Positions 21,748 through 34,454 of a DNA stretch of 64,000 nucleotides are shown here, one piece after another. The DNA is from Umbelopsis ramanniana AG (taxonomy: Eukaryota; Mucoromycota; Umbelopsidomycetes; Umbelopsidales; Umbelopsidaceae). The DNA is taken from NCBI RefSeq assembly GCF_025399195.1, contig NW_026252170.1:1-64000 (forward strand). Reading direction: 5' to 3'. Under the pieces are notes generated by a model that was not told the origin of the DNA, did not search any database, and saw nothing but the letters and a program-made list of their open reading frames with translations. Each line of letters opens with the position of its first letter. Position 1 is the first letter of the stretch. The position numbers were made by a program, and so were the translations under genes.

Positions 21748-24700
21748 ATGGCTATGTCTTTTTCCATCCCTCCATTATTCCGAAGACGAGATAAAAAGCC
21801 ATCAGAAACCAAATGCTACCCTACTCTAGCGTCCATTTGTCAGCCTCGGATATCTTGCTCCTCCAAAAGTTATCAGTCGAGCAATTCGGCTCATGTAATA
21901 TCGCCATTTGAAGAATTGGAGGACAATGACTTTTATTTGTATATCAGGTCCAATCACGACGGCCTTTTTAAAAGATCTTGTGTTGTGTGCGTACCTTCCT
22001 CAAGACAGCTTCATGGTCTTGCTTTGAACCGGAACTTAATAGGTAAGTAGAGAGCTTTGCTACTATATTAAAGTTAGAGCAAAGCACCAATCAATTCTAT
22101 TTTATGAAATTACCGTTTCTAGATGCGCATTCTTTTAGCCGCTCTCCTTACTATCAAGGTCAATACCAATCAGCAAGCGGCAAAGTCATTTCCATTGAGC
22201 AAGAGGCGGTTATAACTATCTCAGGTAAACTATTTTGCAGCCTTTGAGTTCAGGAGTGAGGAGGAAGCCTATCCCATCCCAAGGCGACCCCCAATTTCAT
22301 TGCTGAGCATCTTTGTCGTCAAAACGTTAAATCCATGGTTCATTTTAAAATGCCGTTGATCCCGTCTCTATAATTTTAAAAATTACGCTTCATTAACCTC
22401 CACTACACCTGACTTACCCTTCTAATGTCTCGTTCTCTTTTGCAGGTTACGGAGAATCGAAGCCAATCCGTATATTAAATGAGGAGTTGATTTACTTGGA
22501 ATCTAAAAAAGTTCGCGTCTTGTTGATAGATGAGCTACTTGAAGGAGGGATTGTCACATCAACAAACAATCAGGTATGAGATTTATTGACTACCCTTGAA
22601 AGCCGTCAATGCAGATCGCCTTCCCGTATTATGCAAACGCCTCCTATCTTGAACACCTGTTAACCTCCCATCCTTATATGAATTACTGACAGCTGATGAA
22701 CGGAAATGACCTCTCAATACACCCGCCTCCTTCCTTCAAAAATTGTGGGGAGTATGTAATACGCTAGTCTCATTAACAAGTCTAACAATGAGTGAGAAAG
22801 GAGAACATGTCTTGATTAACTAATTTATTTATCAGTGATTTGACCGTGCTGAAAAGTATTCCCAACGGCCCAAAGATGATTGAGGGATTGCGTGCCTTTG
22901 TCCGAGAGTTTACGGAGACATATGTTTACCTTCCAGGATACACGGATCACACTGTTGAAAAAATATGTCAGATGTGCAGCAAAGCGGCTCAGGTATGAGA
23001 ATGAAGTCTCCTCCTCTCCAGTATAAATTGATATTAACTCTCGGCATAAATAGGAGCTGTGCATTTACGATTCAACCACCACTAATGCAATTGGATGGAC
23101 TGACATTGAGAAGAAAATCTTGAAAGAGCGAATCGAAAAGTGAGTACAGCGTCGTAGTCATGATTTCAAAGTAACAACTATCTGACAGTGCCCAATAGCT
23201 TGGTTATGGAGATGCTTCACAACAAGATTTGGATCCAAAGCCTTCCAGGATTTCTATCGGTTGAAGATAGCAACTTGGAAGTTCTTTCGGTAGCTTATTG
23301 TCGCGACACATTTGCACTTGGAAAATACGGAATTAATCGCCAGTTAGCAAGTATGCCACGAAAATACCTAACTGGAGCAATCGCTTGCCTTCAGCAGCTA
23401 GATGCCGATCATGAATGCTATCGAATTATATCTCATCATTATGGCGAAGAGGATGAGGATGAGGGAAGTGCTGACCCAGCCGCAGCGGTGATCAACTTCA
23501 AGCCTGCCTTGACACCTGTGGAAAAGCTAAAGTGTGTTCGAGATACACTAGATAGGATATCGCAGGCTGCCGAGAAATACCTGTTAGACATGTCGATGGT
23601 GAATGAAGCACATGAAGGTAAGGTAATGGTATGAAAAAACAAATGATCGGTTAACTGGCGCCAATTGATGGTTTTATTGCGAATAGCCTGCGTGACCACA
23701 GATCAACTTATACCACTTGCAATGTTCGTGCTGATTCACGCTCGCATACCAAGACTGGCCAGCATGATATTTTATATGGAACACTTTTCGTTTGAAGTCG
23801 GTAAAAACTCTGATCTGAAGTAAGTTAGTCTTCATTTGCCACCGTTGCAGTCTGCTTGATCGTTGACCATTCTCCATCAGCTTTGCATTAGTCACCTTCA
23901 AAGCGGCTGTAGAGTTTTTGAAGGATGATCCTCTTGGGTTGAGTGAGGTTTGCTCCATCTCATCCATGTCGTCCACCTCGTCAACAGTATTGAGAATTAC
24001 ACCACACTCACGAAAACGATCATCATCTCTTAGTACCAATGTGACAAGCCCATTGTCGACGCCCTCATGCTCTGCTGCCATGATTGGTAGCCGAAGCATT
24101 AACCAGCGACCAATGTCCCCACCGTGTTATGTCGAAGTTGGATCGGATATTTTGATCCAGCCAATAACAAACTTGAGGGAAGTCCGGCATCGAAAGTCAG
24201 TCAGCGCGGACTTGTGCTCCTTAGCTCGCCATGCGACCGGTCATACCGAAATACCAGTCATAGACTATAACCGTATTACTTCACCATTGAACCGACGAGA
24301 GAGTCCCAACTTGATTGTTCGTTCTAGGATTGTTCTACCCAAGACTCCACCACCTCCTGAACCATCCCCATCGCCACGAAGGAAAAGTTCTGACTGGACT
24401 GCGTCAGATCAACTCCATGAGAACTGGCAGCCCGATGGAAAGTCGATGTATCCACATCCACTTGTTTCAACCACAAGCCCAACAATATCCGCTCGTGAAA
24501 ATTTTATGGCGAGTTGTGATCGGCCGCCGTCTTATGATGCATGCCAGAATGCAATCACGTACATGTCTAGACGAACAGCCGCGCGCCCCACTTCTATGAT
24601 GATAGGATCACCGCCACCTAGGATCATCAACGTTCAAAGCAACCAGGGAATAAATGAACGATATCCACGGCGACCTCGATCATTCTGCCTGGAATCTGGT

Positions 24701-24811
24701 ATGGTTCAGAAAGAGCACAGCATAGGCGACTTTTTGAGTGGCTTACAGAATCTAGGTGGCGATGTTGTTGGAGAGCGAACTGGAGAGATACGATCACTGC
24801 AGCGATGGTGA
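21748..24811 (+). CDS. VPS9-domain protein, probable Rab5-type guanine nucleotide exchange factor
   Basis: VPS9 domains activate Rab5/Vps21 GTPases on endosomes. Nine exons (21748-22042, 22123-22224, 22446-22573, 22693-22751, 22836-22992, 23054-23139, 23199-23617, 23687-23819, 23881-24811) sum to 2310 nt, giving 769 residues with every junction in frame. The catalytic module lies in exons 6-9: a helical start (LVMEMLHNKIWIQSL), then KLKCVRDTLDRIS and the core TTDQLIPLAMFVLIHARIPR followed by LASMIFYMEHF. The Asp of TTDQ and the Tyr of IFYMEHF match the VPS9 pattern. The N-terminal ~270 residues are unassigned; the C-terminal ~300 are disordered and Ser/Pro-rich. No SH2, ankyrin or CUE domain is seen, so it is not a plain VPS9p orthologue. 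Confidence 0.85.
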
Positions 24812-25145
24812 TCGAAGCATTAGTACATACAATTAGTTATATACTGTTACAGATTACGTACAGCAGTAACAAGGTACAACTTTTTTCGCAAGGAATTTAC
24901 GTTGAGCAGTATATCCATTGTATCCTCTTTCTCGTTCAAAGCAGGGTCATTTCTTATCAAGTAGGCAATGACCATGAGGAGAAAAAACATGAAAGTACTT
25001 CAGATAAAATGAAAAACGAAAATCACATTTATACAAACGATTACATGTCAATGTTTTTATTTTTACAATAAGAGTTACAGGTGATTGAGGGTGACAGAAT
25101 CCCATATAACAAAAAAATGTAACATGTGGTCAGTGGGTATAAGAT
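24812..25145. other. Convergent 3' flanks
   Basis: About 330 bp between the convergent VPS9 and WDR62-like stops. It is AT-rich with no supported ORF. Confidence 0.35.
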
Positions 25146-28100
25146 TCAATGAGGTTGCTGTTTTGAATCAAGTTTGCGCTCAAACATCTTGAGGAGCTTT
25201 TCAGAATATTCACTTAACAGCGCTGTTGTCTCAGCACTGTTCGTACTTGCTGCGCTCTCAGTTGGGGGTGCACTGAAGACGTCCTCCAAGATCCTACTAG
25301 CAGATTTTTGAACATGCTCCAATTTAGTCTTCAGCTGTTTGCCTACGTCTTCTTGCATAACAGGTGCATTTTTGGCATCGGTGACCTCACACATATTGAG
25401 CAAGAACTCTAATCGATCTCCAATTGCTGCTATCTCTGAGAGCATGCTTGCATGATCAAATGCATGTGTGGCAGGGGGTATATGTATGGATTCGTTGGGT
25501 GATTGCATGTCAGGGTCTGCTGTGAATGAATGTTGCGACGTGATGTCTAGGTCAGAAACGGTCTGTACGCTGTTGATGGCGGCCAATTCCTCTGATGTAA
25601 GCATGATCGAGATGGGGGTTGAAGCAGTTTCGCGACTTGCACCTTCTGAAGCAGCTTTTGCAAAGGATTGTGGTGCAATGGGCATGCTCATACTTCTTAT
25701 ATTGGCCCCATCTTCTATCTTGATGTTATCGGTGAGTGGGGATTGAGGGTTGAGATTTGAAAGATAACGAGTACTAAAACTGAGTCTCTTCTTCGCCTGT
25801 TCCATTTTGCGCTTGAAGTTGGAGAACGATTCGCCTCGATTGTGATTGCTTTGAGGAGGAGGAGACGATTCAGATGCCGGTTTCACCGTATTGAAGCTCT
25901 TTACGATACTTCGTAGACTCATGCGACCGGACTTTTTCAAAGAAGCTTTCCTTAGCGTAGACATTGGTGGAGGATTTCGCATGGCAATCGACTCCATCAA
26001 TGCTTCCTCCGCATTATCCTCGCTAGAACTATCGCTATCGTCTGCGGTGAAAGTTTGAGACGGAGCAGACGACAGATCTGTGTCGGAATGCAATGTCTGG
26101 GCATCGTCATCGTCTCTATCGTTGCATTCCCCATCCGCTTCATCTAGGTTGCCTTGCTCCGCTTTCTCCACCTGGAATGGCTGCGGATCGGCTGTATCAA
26201 CAACTGGAGTAAGATATACCATAACGTCTTCTTCTACCGTTTCCGGATCATCATCTCCATCTGCGCTAATAGGTGTGTCGTTTTGAGATACATCATCATA
26301 TAAGCTGTCCTTCTCTGTATCTGAGTCTACTGAACTATCTGGCTCTGCGGTCACCTCATTTGTAAACTTTCCAGCGCGGCCCATTGCAATAGCATGTAAG
26401 TCGGGCATACTTGTTGATCCAGCGACAAGTTCGTCCGCTTCCAGGCCGCTTAGTCGTGCTGAACTATTACTTCGACGATGTGCTATAGCTCTATTTGAGC
26501 TTGCATGCGATTGCCGCTGAGGAGATGTGCTTGCACCATCTTCGACTGAAACATTCGAGCCCCTTCGGTCCTGTATAAGAACATCATGCGATATTCGATG
26601 CCGTAACCTTGGAGAGTTCCTTGGCTGACGGTGTGGAAACAACGATGATATTCCATTATCTGTTTTGCCTTCTGGAATTTGGCCAGTCGCTGATCCACTG
26701 GATTCCTTCTATCAGAACGATGGACATGAGTATCAAGCTGTATACTTTCAACATACCAAGATATTTTACATACCTTTCGCGACATAAAGTTTCCTCGCCA
26801 CTGATTATTCTGCGCGCCGGCTTCTGCAGTGATAAGGCGAGGTGTCGAAACACTACTTGACATACCCTTCGCATTTGCATCTCTTGGCGACGGACTACTA
26901 ATTCTACCTTTGAGACGAGCAGCTAAAACTGGGGATGGCGGGGTGTCTGTCTGTATTCTTGGTGGTGGAGTCTTCTCCAATTTCTTGTACAAGTCATCAT
27001 ACTTGTTTTCAGATTTAGACACATGGGAAAACGATTTGCGCTCTGTTCTGACGTTTTGATTGCCAAATTGTGATGGCGGTACAGCTGAAGTTCGACGCAG
27101 GCGTGTTGGAGCTTGCTTAAGTGGTTGGGGTGATGATGGTGTGGTAGCTCGTGATTGTGCAGCTTCAGTTGTTACCTCCGGTTTCGTTTGCTTGAGTCGA
27201 TCATTTCTATCCTTCGAGCGCTGCACCATTTTCTTTGTTATTTCTGGCTCAACTCGCCATACAAAGATTGACCCATCCGACGAAGTACTGACAATTCGGA
27301 GAATGTCGTTTGGTCCATCTAGAAATCGAACCGACGTAACTAGTTCGGAATGGGCTGCTACTTTATATACACATACACCACTCATAAGGTCGAACAATCG
27401 CACGCACTTGTCCGAGCCAGCGGTAACTGCAAATGTCCCAGAAATGGAATCTATATCGACGTCAATTAAACTCCCTCCAGAATTTTCAACCGTCATCCCA
27501 CTTGCATCTTCCTCCAAAGTTTCCGGCTTGCAAGTACGGAAAAGTTTTCCTGTCTCCAAACTGAGCAAGTTGAGGCGTCTTTCTCCAGTGACCATCACTA
27601 AGTACTTGTCATGCAGATCCAGCTCCATGTCAAATACTGTTGCTCGTCCTGAATGATTGTGATAGCTGGTATATAGGGGTGTTTGTTGCAGAGTGTTGGT
27701 GTTGGATGAGCGAAATATGACACTTTTATCAGCCGAGCAGCTGATAAGCTTGGTGCCGTTAGACGAGAACTTTACTGCGGTAATGGACGAAGAGTGGTCG
27801 TCCATTGTCTGGACTAGTTTAAAGTCTCTCTGGATGTCAAACACATGTATGAGCCTGTCCCTACTTGCAGAAGCAACCAAAAACGGCTGATCTGTTGAAG
27901 CAAATAATGAGCTTTCCAAGACCAACGTGCCAAACTCATGCTAGTTTTTTCAACCTACCATTAGATGCTGGTGTACTAAAATCTATCGTCAATATCTCAG
28001 AGTCATGAGCTTCCAAGTAAGTAACTTCTTGCCAGCCGTGAATCCGGTGAACACGCAAGTTTCCTTTTCGATCACCAGTTGCTAGCAAACTTCCATCGGA

Positions 28101-30465
28101 ACTAATTTTTAGCGCTCTAATGCCATGATCAGGCAGTTCTGTCGTTTCTGCAGTCGGTTAGTTAGTATGTGCTCGAAAACCTGTTCAACTTGCACACTTT
28201 TTTTTATACCTATATCCTTGTTGTTTTTGGAGAACTCTGCAGCTTCCGGATCCAGGTAAAGCATTTTGACTAGCTCTTTGGAAAAAATATTTCTGCGCAT
28301 AGATATCTGAAGATCCTCATTTGGCGATGGAAATGTACTTTTCATTGATGCTGAAGCTACAAGAGACAGTGGAGGACTGACGAGTGAGGGATAGGATGCT
28401 GAAGGAGAAGTTGGAGAGGTTGAGCCTGGAGACATGGTAAGATCACTTGTCGGCAGGCCGCTATCAATGTTCCAAAAGCGAACAGTCCCATCAGCTGAAT
28501 GCGTGGCAAAGGTATAGGGTGGCAAGGTTGCATTGGTAAACGGTTGGTATGCAGCGCGGTCAGTGACATTCGATGGCTTTGGAAATCGCTATGTAGTATC
28601 GTTGGCTTAGTCGGAAATGTAGTTCTCATCAAAGTTGCGCGGAACAAGTTTCTCACCTCTGATCCCCATACACATTCACTGTGAGAGATAAAGCTCCGAT
28701 ACATCGCTATCCTTTGCAGATGCTTCACATCCCAAATAATTAGACTTCTATCAGAGTATATACAGGTGACCTTATTGGAAGACGCATCGAATTTAATGGC
28801 TAGAGTGTCCGGATATACGGCTGTGTCTCTGATGGATTCCAGTTGCTGAACGGTCACAAAGCTTGACAAGTCCACCCCTAGAGGATGTGGCCTCGGAAGC
28901 ATACCACAATACCGTAGAGTGCCAGGTTCAAACAACCTATCCTAATTGTCAACACCCAAGGCCAAACCATCTGAATGTATGTTCATTATTCCCTTACCTT
29001 ACAATACCGTTATCACAAGCACACACGATATACCTATTGCTGATGTCGATGGAAAAAGCAGTTTTGACCTGAGGGGTTATCAGTATACGTAGTGAAAAAT
29101 GAACTTCCATCAATGACAAATGGTACCTGTAAATCCACCCATTTATCCAGAATCCGTTCTTCTTTGAACATACAGAGCAGCCCGGTTTCAGATAAAAGAT
29201 ATGCTGTACCAGGATTTTCAGGATCATATGCAGCATCCACAAAATTGTTGTTCCTCAGTGATCCCAACAAGCCTGAGCGCCCATCCAACACTTGAGTTTC
29301 ACCAGGTGGAAAATTATTCTAGATAACATACGGTTAGCTTACAGGGTTACTGATAATCATAGCAAACCATATGTCAGCGTGAATACCTGTAGCGCGGTCT
29401 TTCCCGCTGAGCTCAAGTTCCAAAACTTTATATGTCGCAAGCCCGCAGTGATGAAGTGAGTGCCATCTTTTGCAAATGCCATTGCATGCACGCGGCTAGT
29501 GACCCTGTTTGACGCTACTTTCGTACCTTTTCGCCAATTCCAAACATTCAAATATCCATCGTGCTGAAAGCCAACAGATGCTAAATGCCGCATGTCAGAA
29601 GAAAACGCAACCGATACGATGCCAAATTTGTGACCCTTCAACACGCATACAAGGGTTTCCTGCTTAACATTCCACACAAATATTCTTGGCTGGTGGCCAA
29701 CCTGTATAACATGAAGGTCGTAAGTATACATCACTACGGTTAAGATGATTTCTAGGTCGCATTTCCTAATCAACATTAGTGGCTTGTTAAGGAACTAACC
29801 TCGCCAGCTGCCAGGTAATTGCCATCAGTAGAAAATGCGAGGCAACCAATTGTTTTCGGGCGTGACCCTGCCGAAGTTCGCTTCTTTCCATTATTTTCAT
29901 CCGTGTCCTGCACAGGATATTTCATCTCGTTGCCCAACATGTTAGGGGAGGCCCATTCGGCTGCTGATGGATGAGCTGTCGTGGACCAAGCTGGCAAGGT
30001 TGGCATCATGCTAGTGGTAGGCTGCAGTGTGCCCATAGCTACAGCGTTGGTGACGGAAGGTGGGGGGTATAGAAATGAAACCTGCTTGTTTTTACGGTAG
30101 TTGTAGAGGATGATCACAGCGCCGGCAGCATATGCAATTTGATCCGACGTTGGGTCTGATGCTATCATGTTACTGGTGTTGGAGGTGAGGCCGATAATGC
30201 GCTCTAACTTGAGCTGAAGACGTGTCATGTCAGCGATACGTATATATAGAATTTCTGGAGTTACGATATCAGTTGTTTCCTGTCATCTTACCATAGGAGG
30301 GGTGTCATTAGGTTCTTTCCGTCTACGACGATTGCCATTATTGACTGGCACGTTTGAAGCACGGTTTATCTGTAAATTGGCAAGTGGGCCATGTTTCAAT
30401 GGCACATTGGTTGAATGTGATGGTGGTGGTGGAATGTTTCCAGAATTCACCGGAAACTTTTCCAT
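25146..30465 (-). CDS. MAPKBP1/WDR62-like WD40 repeat protein
   Basis: In animals this family scaffolds JNK signalling and sits at spindle poles or cilia. From ATG 30465 (MEKFPVNSGN) a proline-rich lead is spliced to LKLERIIGLTSNTSNMIASD, the family opening. The first propeller follows: RPKTIGCLAFSTDGNYLAAG, VGHQPRIFVWNVKQETLVCV, LKGHKFGIVSVAFSSDMRHL, NVWNWRKGTKVASNRV and HFITAGLRHIKFWNL. Then come GLLGSLRNNNFVDAAYDPEN, LAIKFDASSNKVTCIYSDRS and NIFSKELVKMLYLD. The second propeller runs through SDGSLLATGDRKGNLRVHRI, LVASASRDRLIHVFDI and DKCVRLFDLMSG. The last ~500 residues are disordered and acidic, ending with a helix LLSEYSEKLLKMFERKL resembling the C-terminal dimerisation helix of the animal proteins. 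About ten exons. The fungal role is unknown. Confidence 0.9.
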
Positions 30466-31930
30466 GGGATGTGCACTGGACGCGTCAAAGGAGAAACTGT
30501 GTCCAAGTAAGCAGTACAACCTGCACTTCTTGAATCTCCTCTCAGTAAATACCTGTTTCCATATTTGGAAACACCTAGAAAAACACACATGTCAGCCATT
30601 CACAGAGTAGGATATTGTCAAAATTATGATGACGATAGAAAGACATGATATCAATACTCCCTGATTACAACGATGAAACAGTAGCCATCCGCTAAACAGC
30701 TTTCAGATCACTTTGAGTACATAACAAACAATTTACAGAATTCGGTTCCTGAAGCGACAACCATTGTTTCGGTTGACATAACTGACGGCCGTGATCTAAC
30801 AGCACTCAACACTTTATTGCATCAAGCCTTTATAAAGGGCCAAGAATGACAAGTCGTATCCCATATGAAATCTGTATGAGCCAGGAAAGGATTATATTAA
30901 CAACAATAACTGTGATTGATGATGAAAAGGAATGCCGTTGCAACAGGTACAGGAAACTGTAACAAAAAAAATTTTCTTTGGAAAAAAAAATCCGAGATTT
31001 CGTATGCCCTAGTTCAGATGAAATTGATTTGAGTAAGCAGTCAAAGAGACATCCTAAAGCAAGTACGACAACATTCCTTTGGCAATGATGTAAGATACTC
31101 CAATCGTTTGATTTCTTCAAGCTTCCGGCCATTCACAATGCTAGCGTAGATAACGAAAGCGACCTGTAAGAAGTCACTTCACCACAGCTACTGTGTGGTA
31201 GTGGGACTGTCGATACGGTTACTACTTTTTGCTGCAAGAGGTCAGCTAGAAAATTTTTTCTGTCTGTTCAATCAATTTTTTTTTGGTGAACAGTAGAATA
31301 TACAGACATACAGAGTATGCTGCTGTTTCTTTTCACAATGGAAAACTTTTTTTATATTCATTTTTTGTTTAAAAAGAGAGTATGAAAGCTATCAGACGGC
31401 AGAATCTTCCGCGCCATGGTCTTGGAATATGACCAGGCAAGATCATCAACTGATGGAATAACTATGAAGCCCAAAAGAGCAAAAGCTAAACCATCACACT
31501 TCCCTCCAAGGAAGATCTGCTACGTATCATCTACTAGCTTGCATTGTGTGTCTTCTTTAGAAAAAGTAGACTAGTTGTGTACTGTATATATGATCCTATA
31601 AAGTACAGTCGATAATTTTTAACTGAACCGCAAATTCTCACTTCTTTTATAGTTTTCAAATCGCCTTCCGCACAAAAATTTTTTGCGGTGTTAATGTGAC
31701 GTGCTTTTAATTCTCGAGTTTGATTGGACAGCGTTCCAAACAAAATGTGACCTCCGCACCAATTGAATGTCCGACCTGGAAACTGGACATTGCTACCTTT
31801 CTCTCTCCGCACACAAACAGGTGCAGTCCGCATTACCAAAGGGACATCAGCTTATACCACCTAATTTACCCCCATTGACGACATTCATCCTCACACTTTT
31901 GTCCGAAACTTACGGTAGCCACTCAGAAAA
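30466..31930. other. Divergent intergenic region
   Basis: About 1.46 kb holding the 5' flanks of the WDR62-like gene (minus) and the CTD phosphatase (plus). An in-frame ATG at 30588 could extend the WDR62-like protein by 41 residues. A long A/T-rich stretch spans 30960-30990 and 31260-31380. Two frames of about 100 codons on the minus strand (30830-31132, 31534-31839) show no domain. Confidence 0.35.
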
Positions 31931-33151
31931 ATGGTTCAAACCAGATTTCAAGCACAATTTCAAGGAGTAAAGTCATTTGACTTACCAATGGAAAAACATG
32001 ACAACACGAACTCTCCAGCATTAAAGTCAGAAAACTTCGATGATACTCTAAGTTGCAGCGAATTTGCGAGCACAGCGTCTTTCTATTCAGAAGAAACACC
32101 TTTAAGGGAAGGTTCTCTAGAAACAACCATCAAAGTTGAATCGTTAGTGGAACAACTTGACGAGTAAGTGTCTGATTTCTTTTCATCACATTTCAGACAA
32201 GTTCAGAGGTCCTAACCAATCATTTCAGCTACGAGTGCTCAACTCTCGATTCATTAAACGCAAGGTGGCCGTCAATAAGAGCAAGGTTGAAGGGAATGAA
32301 GCCTCATTTACCCAAGAAGGCCGATGACAAACCGACATTAGGTAGGTGATCAGTGCACTAGATTTGTCTTGCCGCACCGCAGCTCATTTTTAATCTGGTT
32401 TTCATATTTCAAGTTTTGGATTTGGACGAAACATTGTTACATACTTATCGGGATGTCAATGCCGGCCATAGCGAACCAGACTACATCATTTACGCTAGTG
32501 AAAACACTAATCAGATCATCACAGCTGGAACGCTCCGGCCAGGAGTGAAGAAGTTTTTGAAATGGGCCTCCGAAATTTTTGAAGTCGTAGTTTGGACGGC
32601 TGGAGACGATGATTATGCAGCAACTGTTATGAACATTTTGGACGCTGATCGACAGTACATCTCGTAAGTTTTTTATACTTGATTATGCCACCCCTTATGT
32701 CTACTGGTTTGCTCACCTTTCAAATTATAGCCACGTACTTGGGCGAAGTGCTTGCATACAAACACGAGTAGGTTCGAATGGCGAATGCATGTATGTGAAA
32801 GATTTGTGTGCCTTGGGTCGTGACCTAAGTCGGACGTTTATGGTAGACAATGCTCCACATGGTAAGCCTAAACTTATGAAATCACATCAACACATTTCTC
32901 TATTGTCTAATATATACCAATCGTTAGCCGCCACCTTAAATTTGAGCAATCTCATACCCATTGAAGCTTATTATGGAGAAACAACAGATCACGAATTGGA
33001 ACAATTACAGCAGTTTTTGGAGTCAAAGCTGACGCACCGAAAGGATATGCGAATTATCTTACATCGACAGTTCAATCTGAAGAGAAAGTTACGACAGCGA
33101 ATCAATGACTGGAAGCACGCTGGCGTTTCGTTAACTTTCCAACCAAGATAG
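31931..33151 (+). CDS. FCP1/SCP-like CTD phosphatase (NIF domain, HAD superfamily)
   Basis: Metal-dependent serine phosphatase of the family that acts on the RNA polymerase II C-terminal domain, or on the nuclear-envelope lipin regulator (Dullard/Nem1). Exons 31931-32163, 32229-32341, 32414-32663, 32731-32861 and 32928-33151 sum to 951 nt, giving 316 residues. The catalytic motif is LVLDLDETLLHTY at about residue 115 (the DxDxT motif). It is followed by RPGVKKFLKWASEIFEVVVW with TAG, KDLCALGRDLSRTFMVDNAP (motif III) and NLIPIEAYYGETTDHELEQL, the usual acid pocket. Oddly the C-terminus adds a basic segment (FNLKRKLRQRINDWKHAG). No membrane helix is evident, which argues against Nem1/Dullard. 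The N-terminal ~110 residues are Ser/Glu-rich and unassigned. Confidence 0.88.
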
Positions 33152-34454
33152 GGTATCTCCCAATAATTTCCCCATACTTTTTGCATAGCTGTATTTTTCG
33201 CATTCACCATTTTGCATATAACCCAATAGCTTTCGCTTGGCATCTTTACGGCAGCTGGTTTCCGCTGTTGCCAATACTGTCCAGACGGACTGTCCTGGTG
33301 GCACATTTTATATTCTGGGCTGGCCCCGTCGCTTCCATACATCACTGCCTTTGATTATCTCAAAGATCATCACTCTGTAAACGATTTGCATACCCCCCAT
33401 CTGATTGTCAACCACTCTGCCTTTCTAATACAGGCATTTGCAACTATAAACACCCTTGCTTTTATTTTCTTTCTTTGGGCAATTTAGGACCAATGTACAA
33501 TAAATGCTGAAGTCATGCACATTTGCATGGCGGCAAATTCAACATACAAAAAGCCTTTTCTGATAACATTATTTACTTTTTTTGGAGAGTTTTCCGCCTT
33601 GCTTTGAGGGCTACTTGCCTTAACCACCAATCGTAGTTTAGAAGTGTATCCAAAAAATAAATTCATGGCTTGTCAAAAATGGGAAATTCCCAAATTTTGG
33701 AAAATCGTCAAGCGTGACGAATAACGAAACACAAATGTACTCTAATATAAGAGCTTCAGTAACATATTTTTTGCCATTGACGGAATTTATTAGGATAACT
33801 CCAAGCATTGATGCTTCGAAATAAACCAGGACTCCTTCTTTCAGTGTGTCAAAACATGTCATTGTTAAAAAAAATCGTTTTGATTTATACCGCCATGATA
33901 TAGAGAATGTGGCCTTTTACGGTTTCCATAGTAAATTCATTAAAATAGTTTTTTCTTTGCAAAATAAAAGGGCAACTTTAGAATGATACGATTTCTTTCT
34001 TAATAAGGAGGTCTTTACATTATTTTTTATTTACGATGAGGATTTTTTTTATGATACCATTCTTCACAAACAAGATCAGCCAAAAGCTATAGTGATACCA
34101 TTTTTCAAGGCGATTGATGGTGAATCGAAGCATTGTGTGTATGGATTGTCAATATGACTATTCTTAACAACCACACATTCGGGTGAAAACGAGTTGCATG
34201 CTATACGACTTTTGATCGTTGCTCGCAATATAGTCGTAATTTCCATTCACGATTGGCTGATCAAGATTTGATTTTGGTTTGCATAACTTAGGGAAAGATT
34301 TGGGCATGGCAAAAAGGATACCTTTTGTGAAAACAGAAACTTAAAACTGAAAAAGCAGCTATTCCACAAAATTATGACACAGTGGCAATTTAAAGAGCAG
34401 GTATGTTATAACGTATCATTTTTCTGATATTCGATTATAACAAGATATATAAGT
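33152..34454. other. Convergent intergenic region, AT-rich
   Basis: About 1.3 kb between two convergent stops. It is very AT-rich from 33880 to 34100. I see no gene, RNA or repeat in it. Confidence 0.35.

Noticed and set aside
2846-30465. A dedicated membrane-traffic gene cluster (ATG22-like, ATG27, CDC50, arrestin, VPS9)
   Set aside because: Genes lie on both strands with separate promoters, and unrelated genes (CHORD, WC-2, WDR62-like) are interspersed. Functional similarity alone is not evidence of a system.
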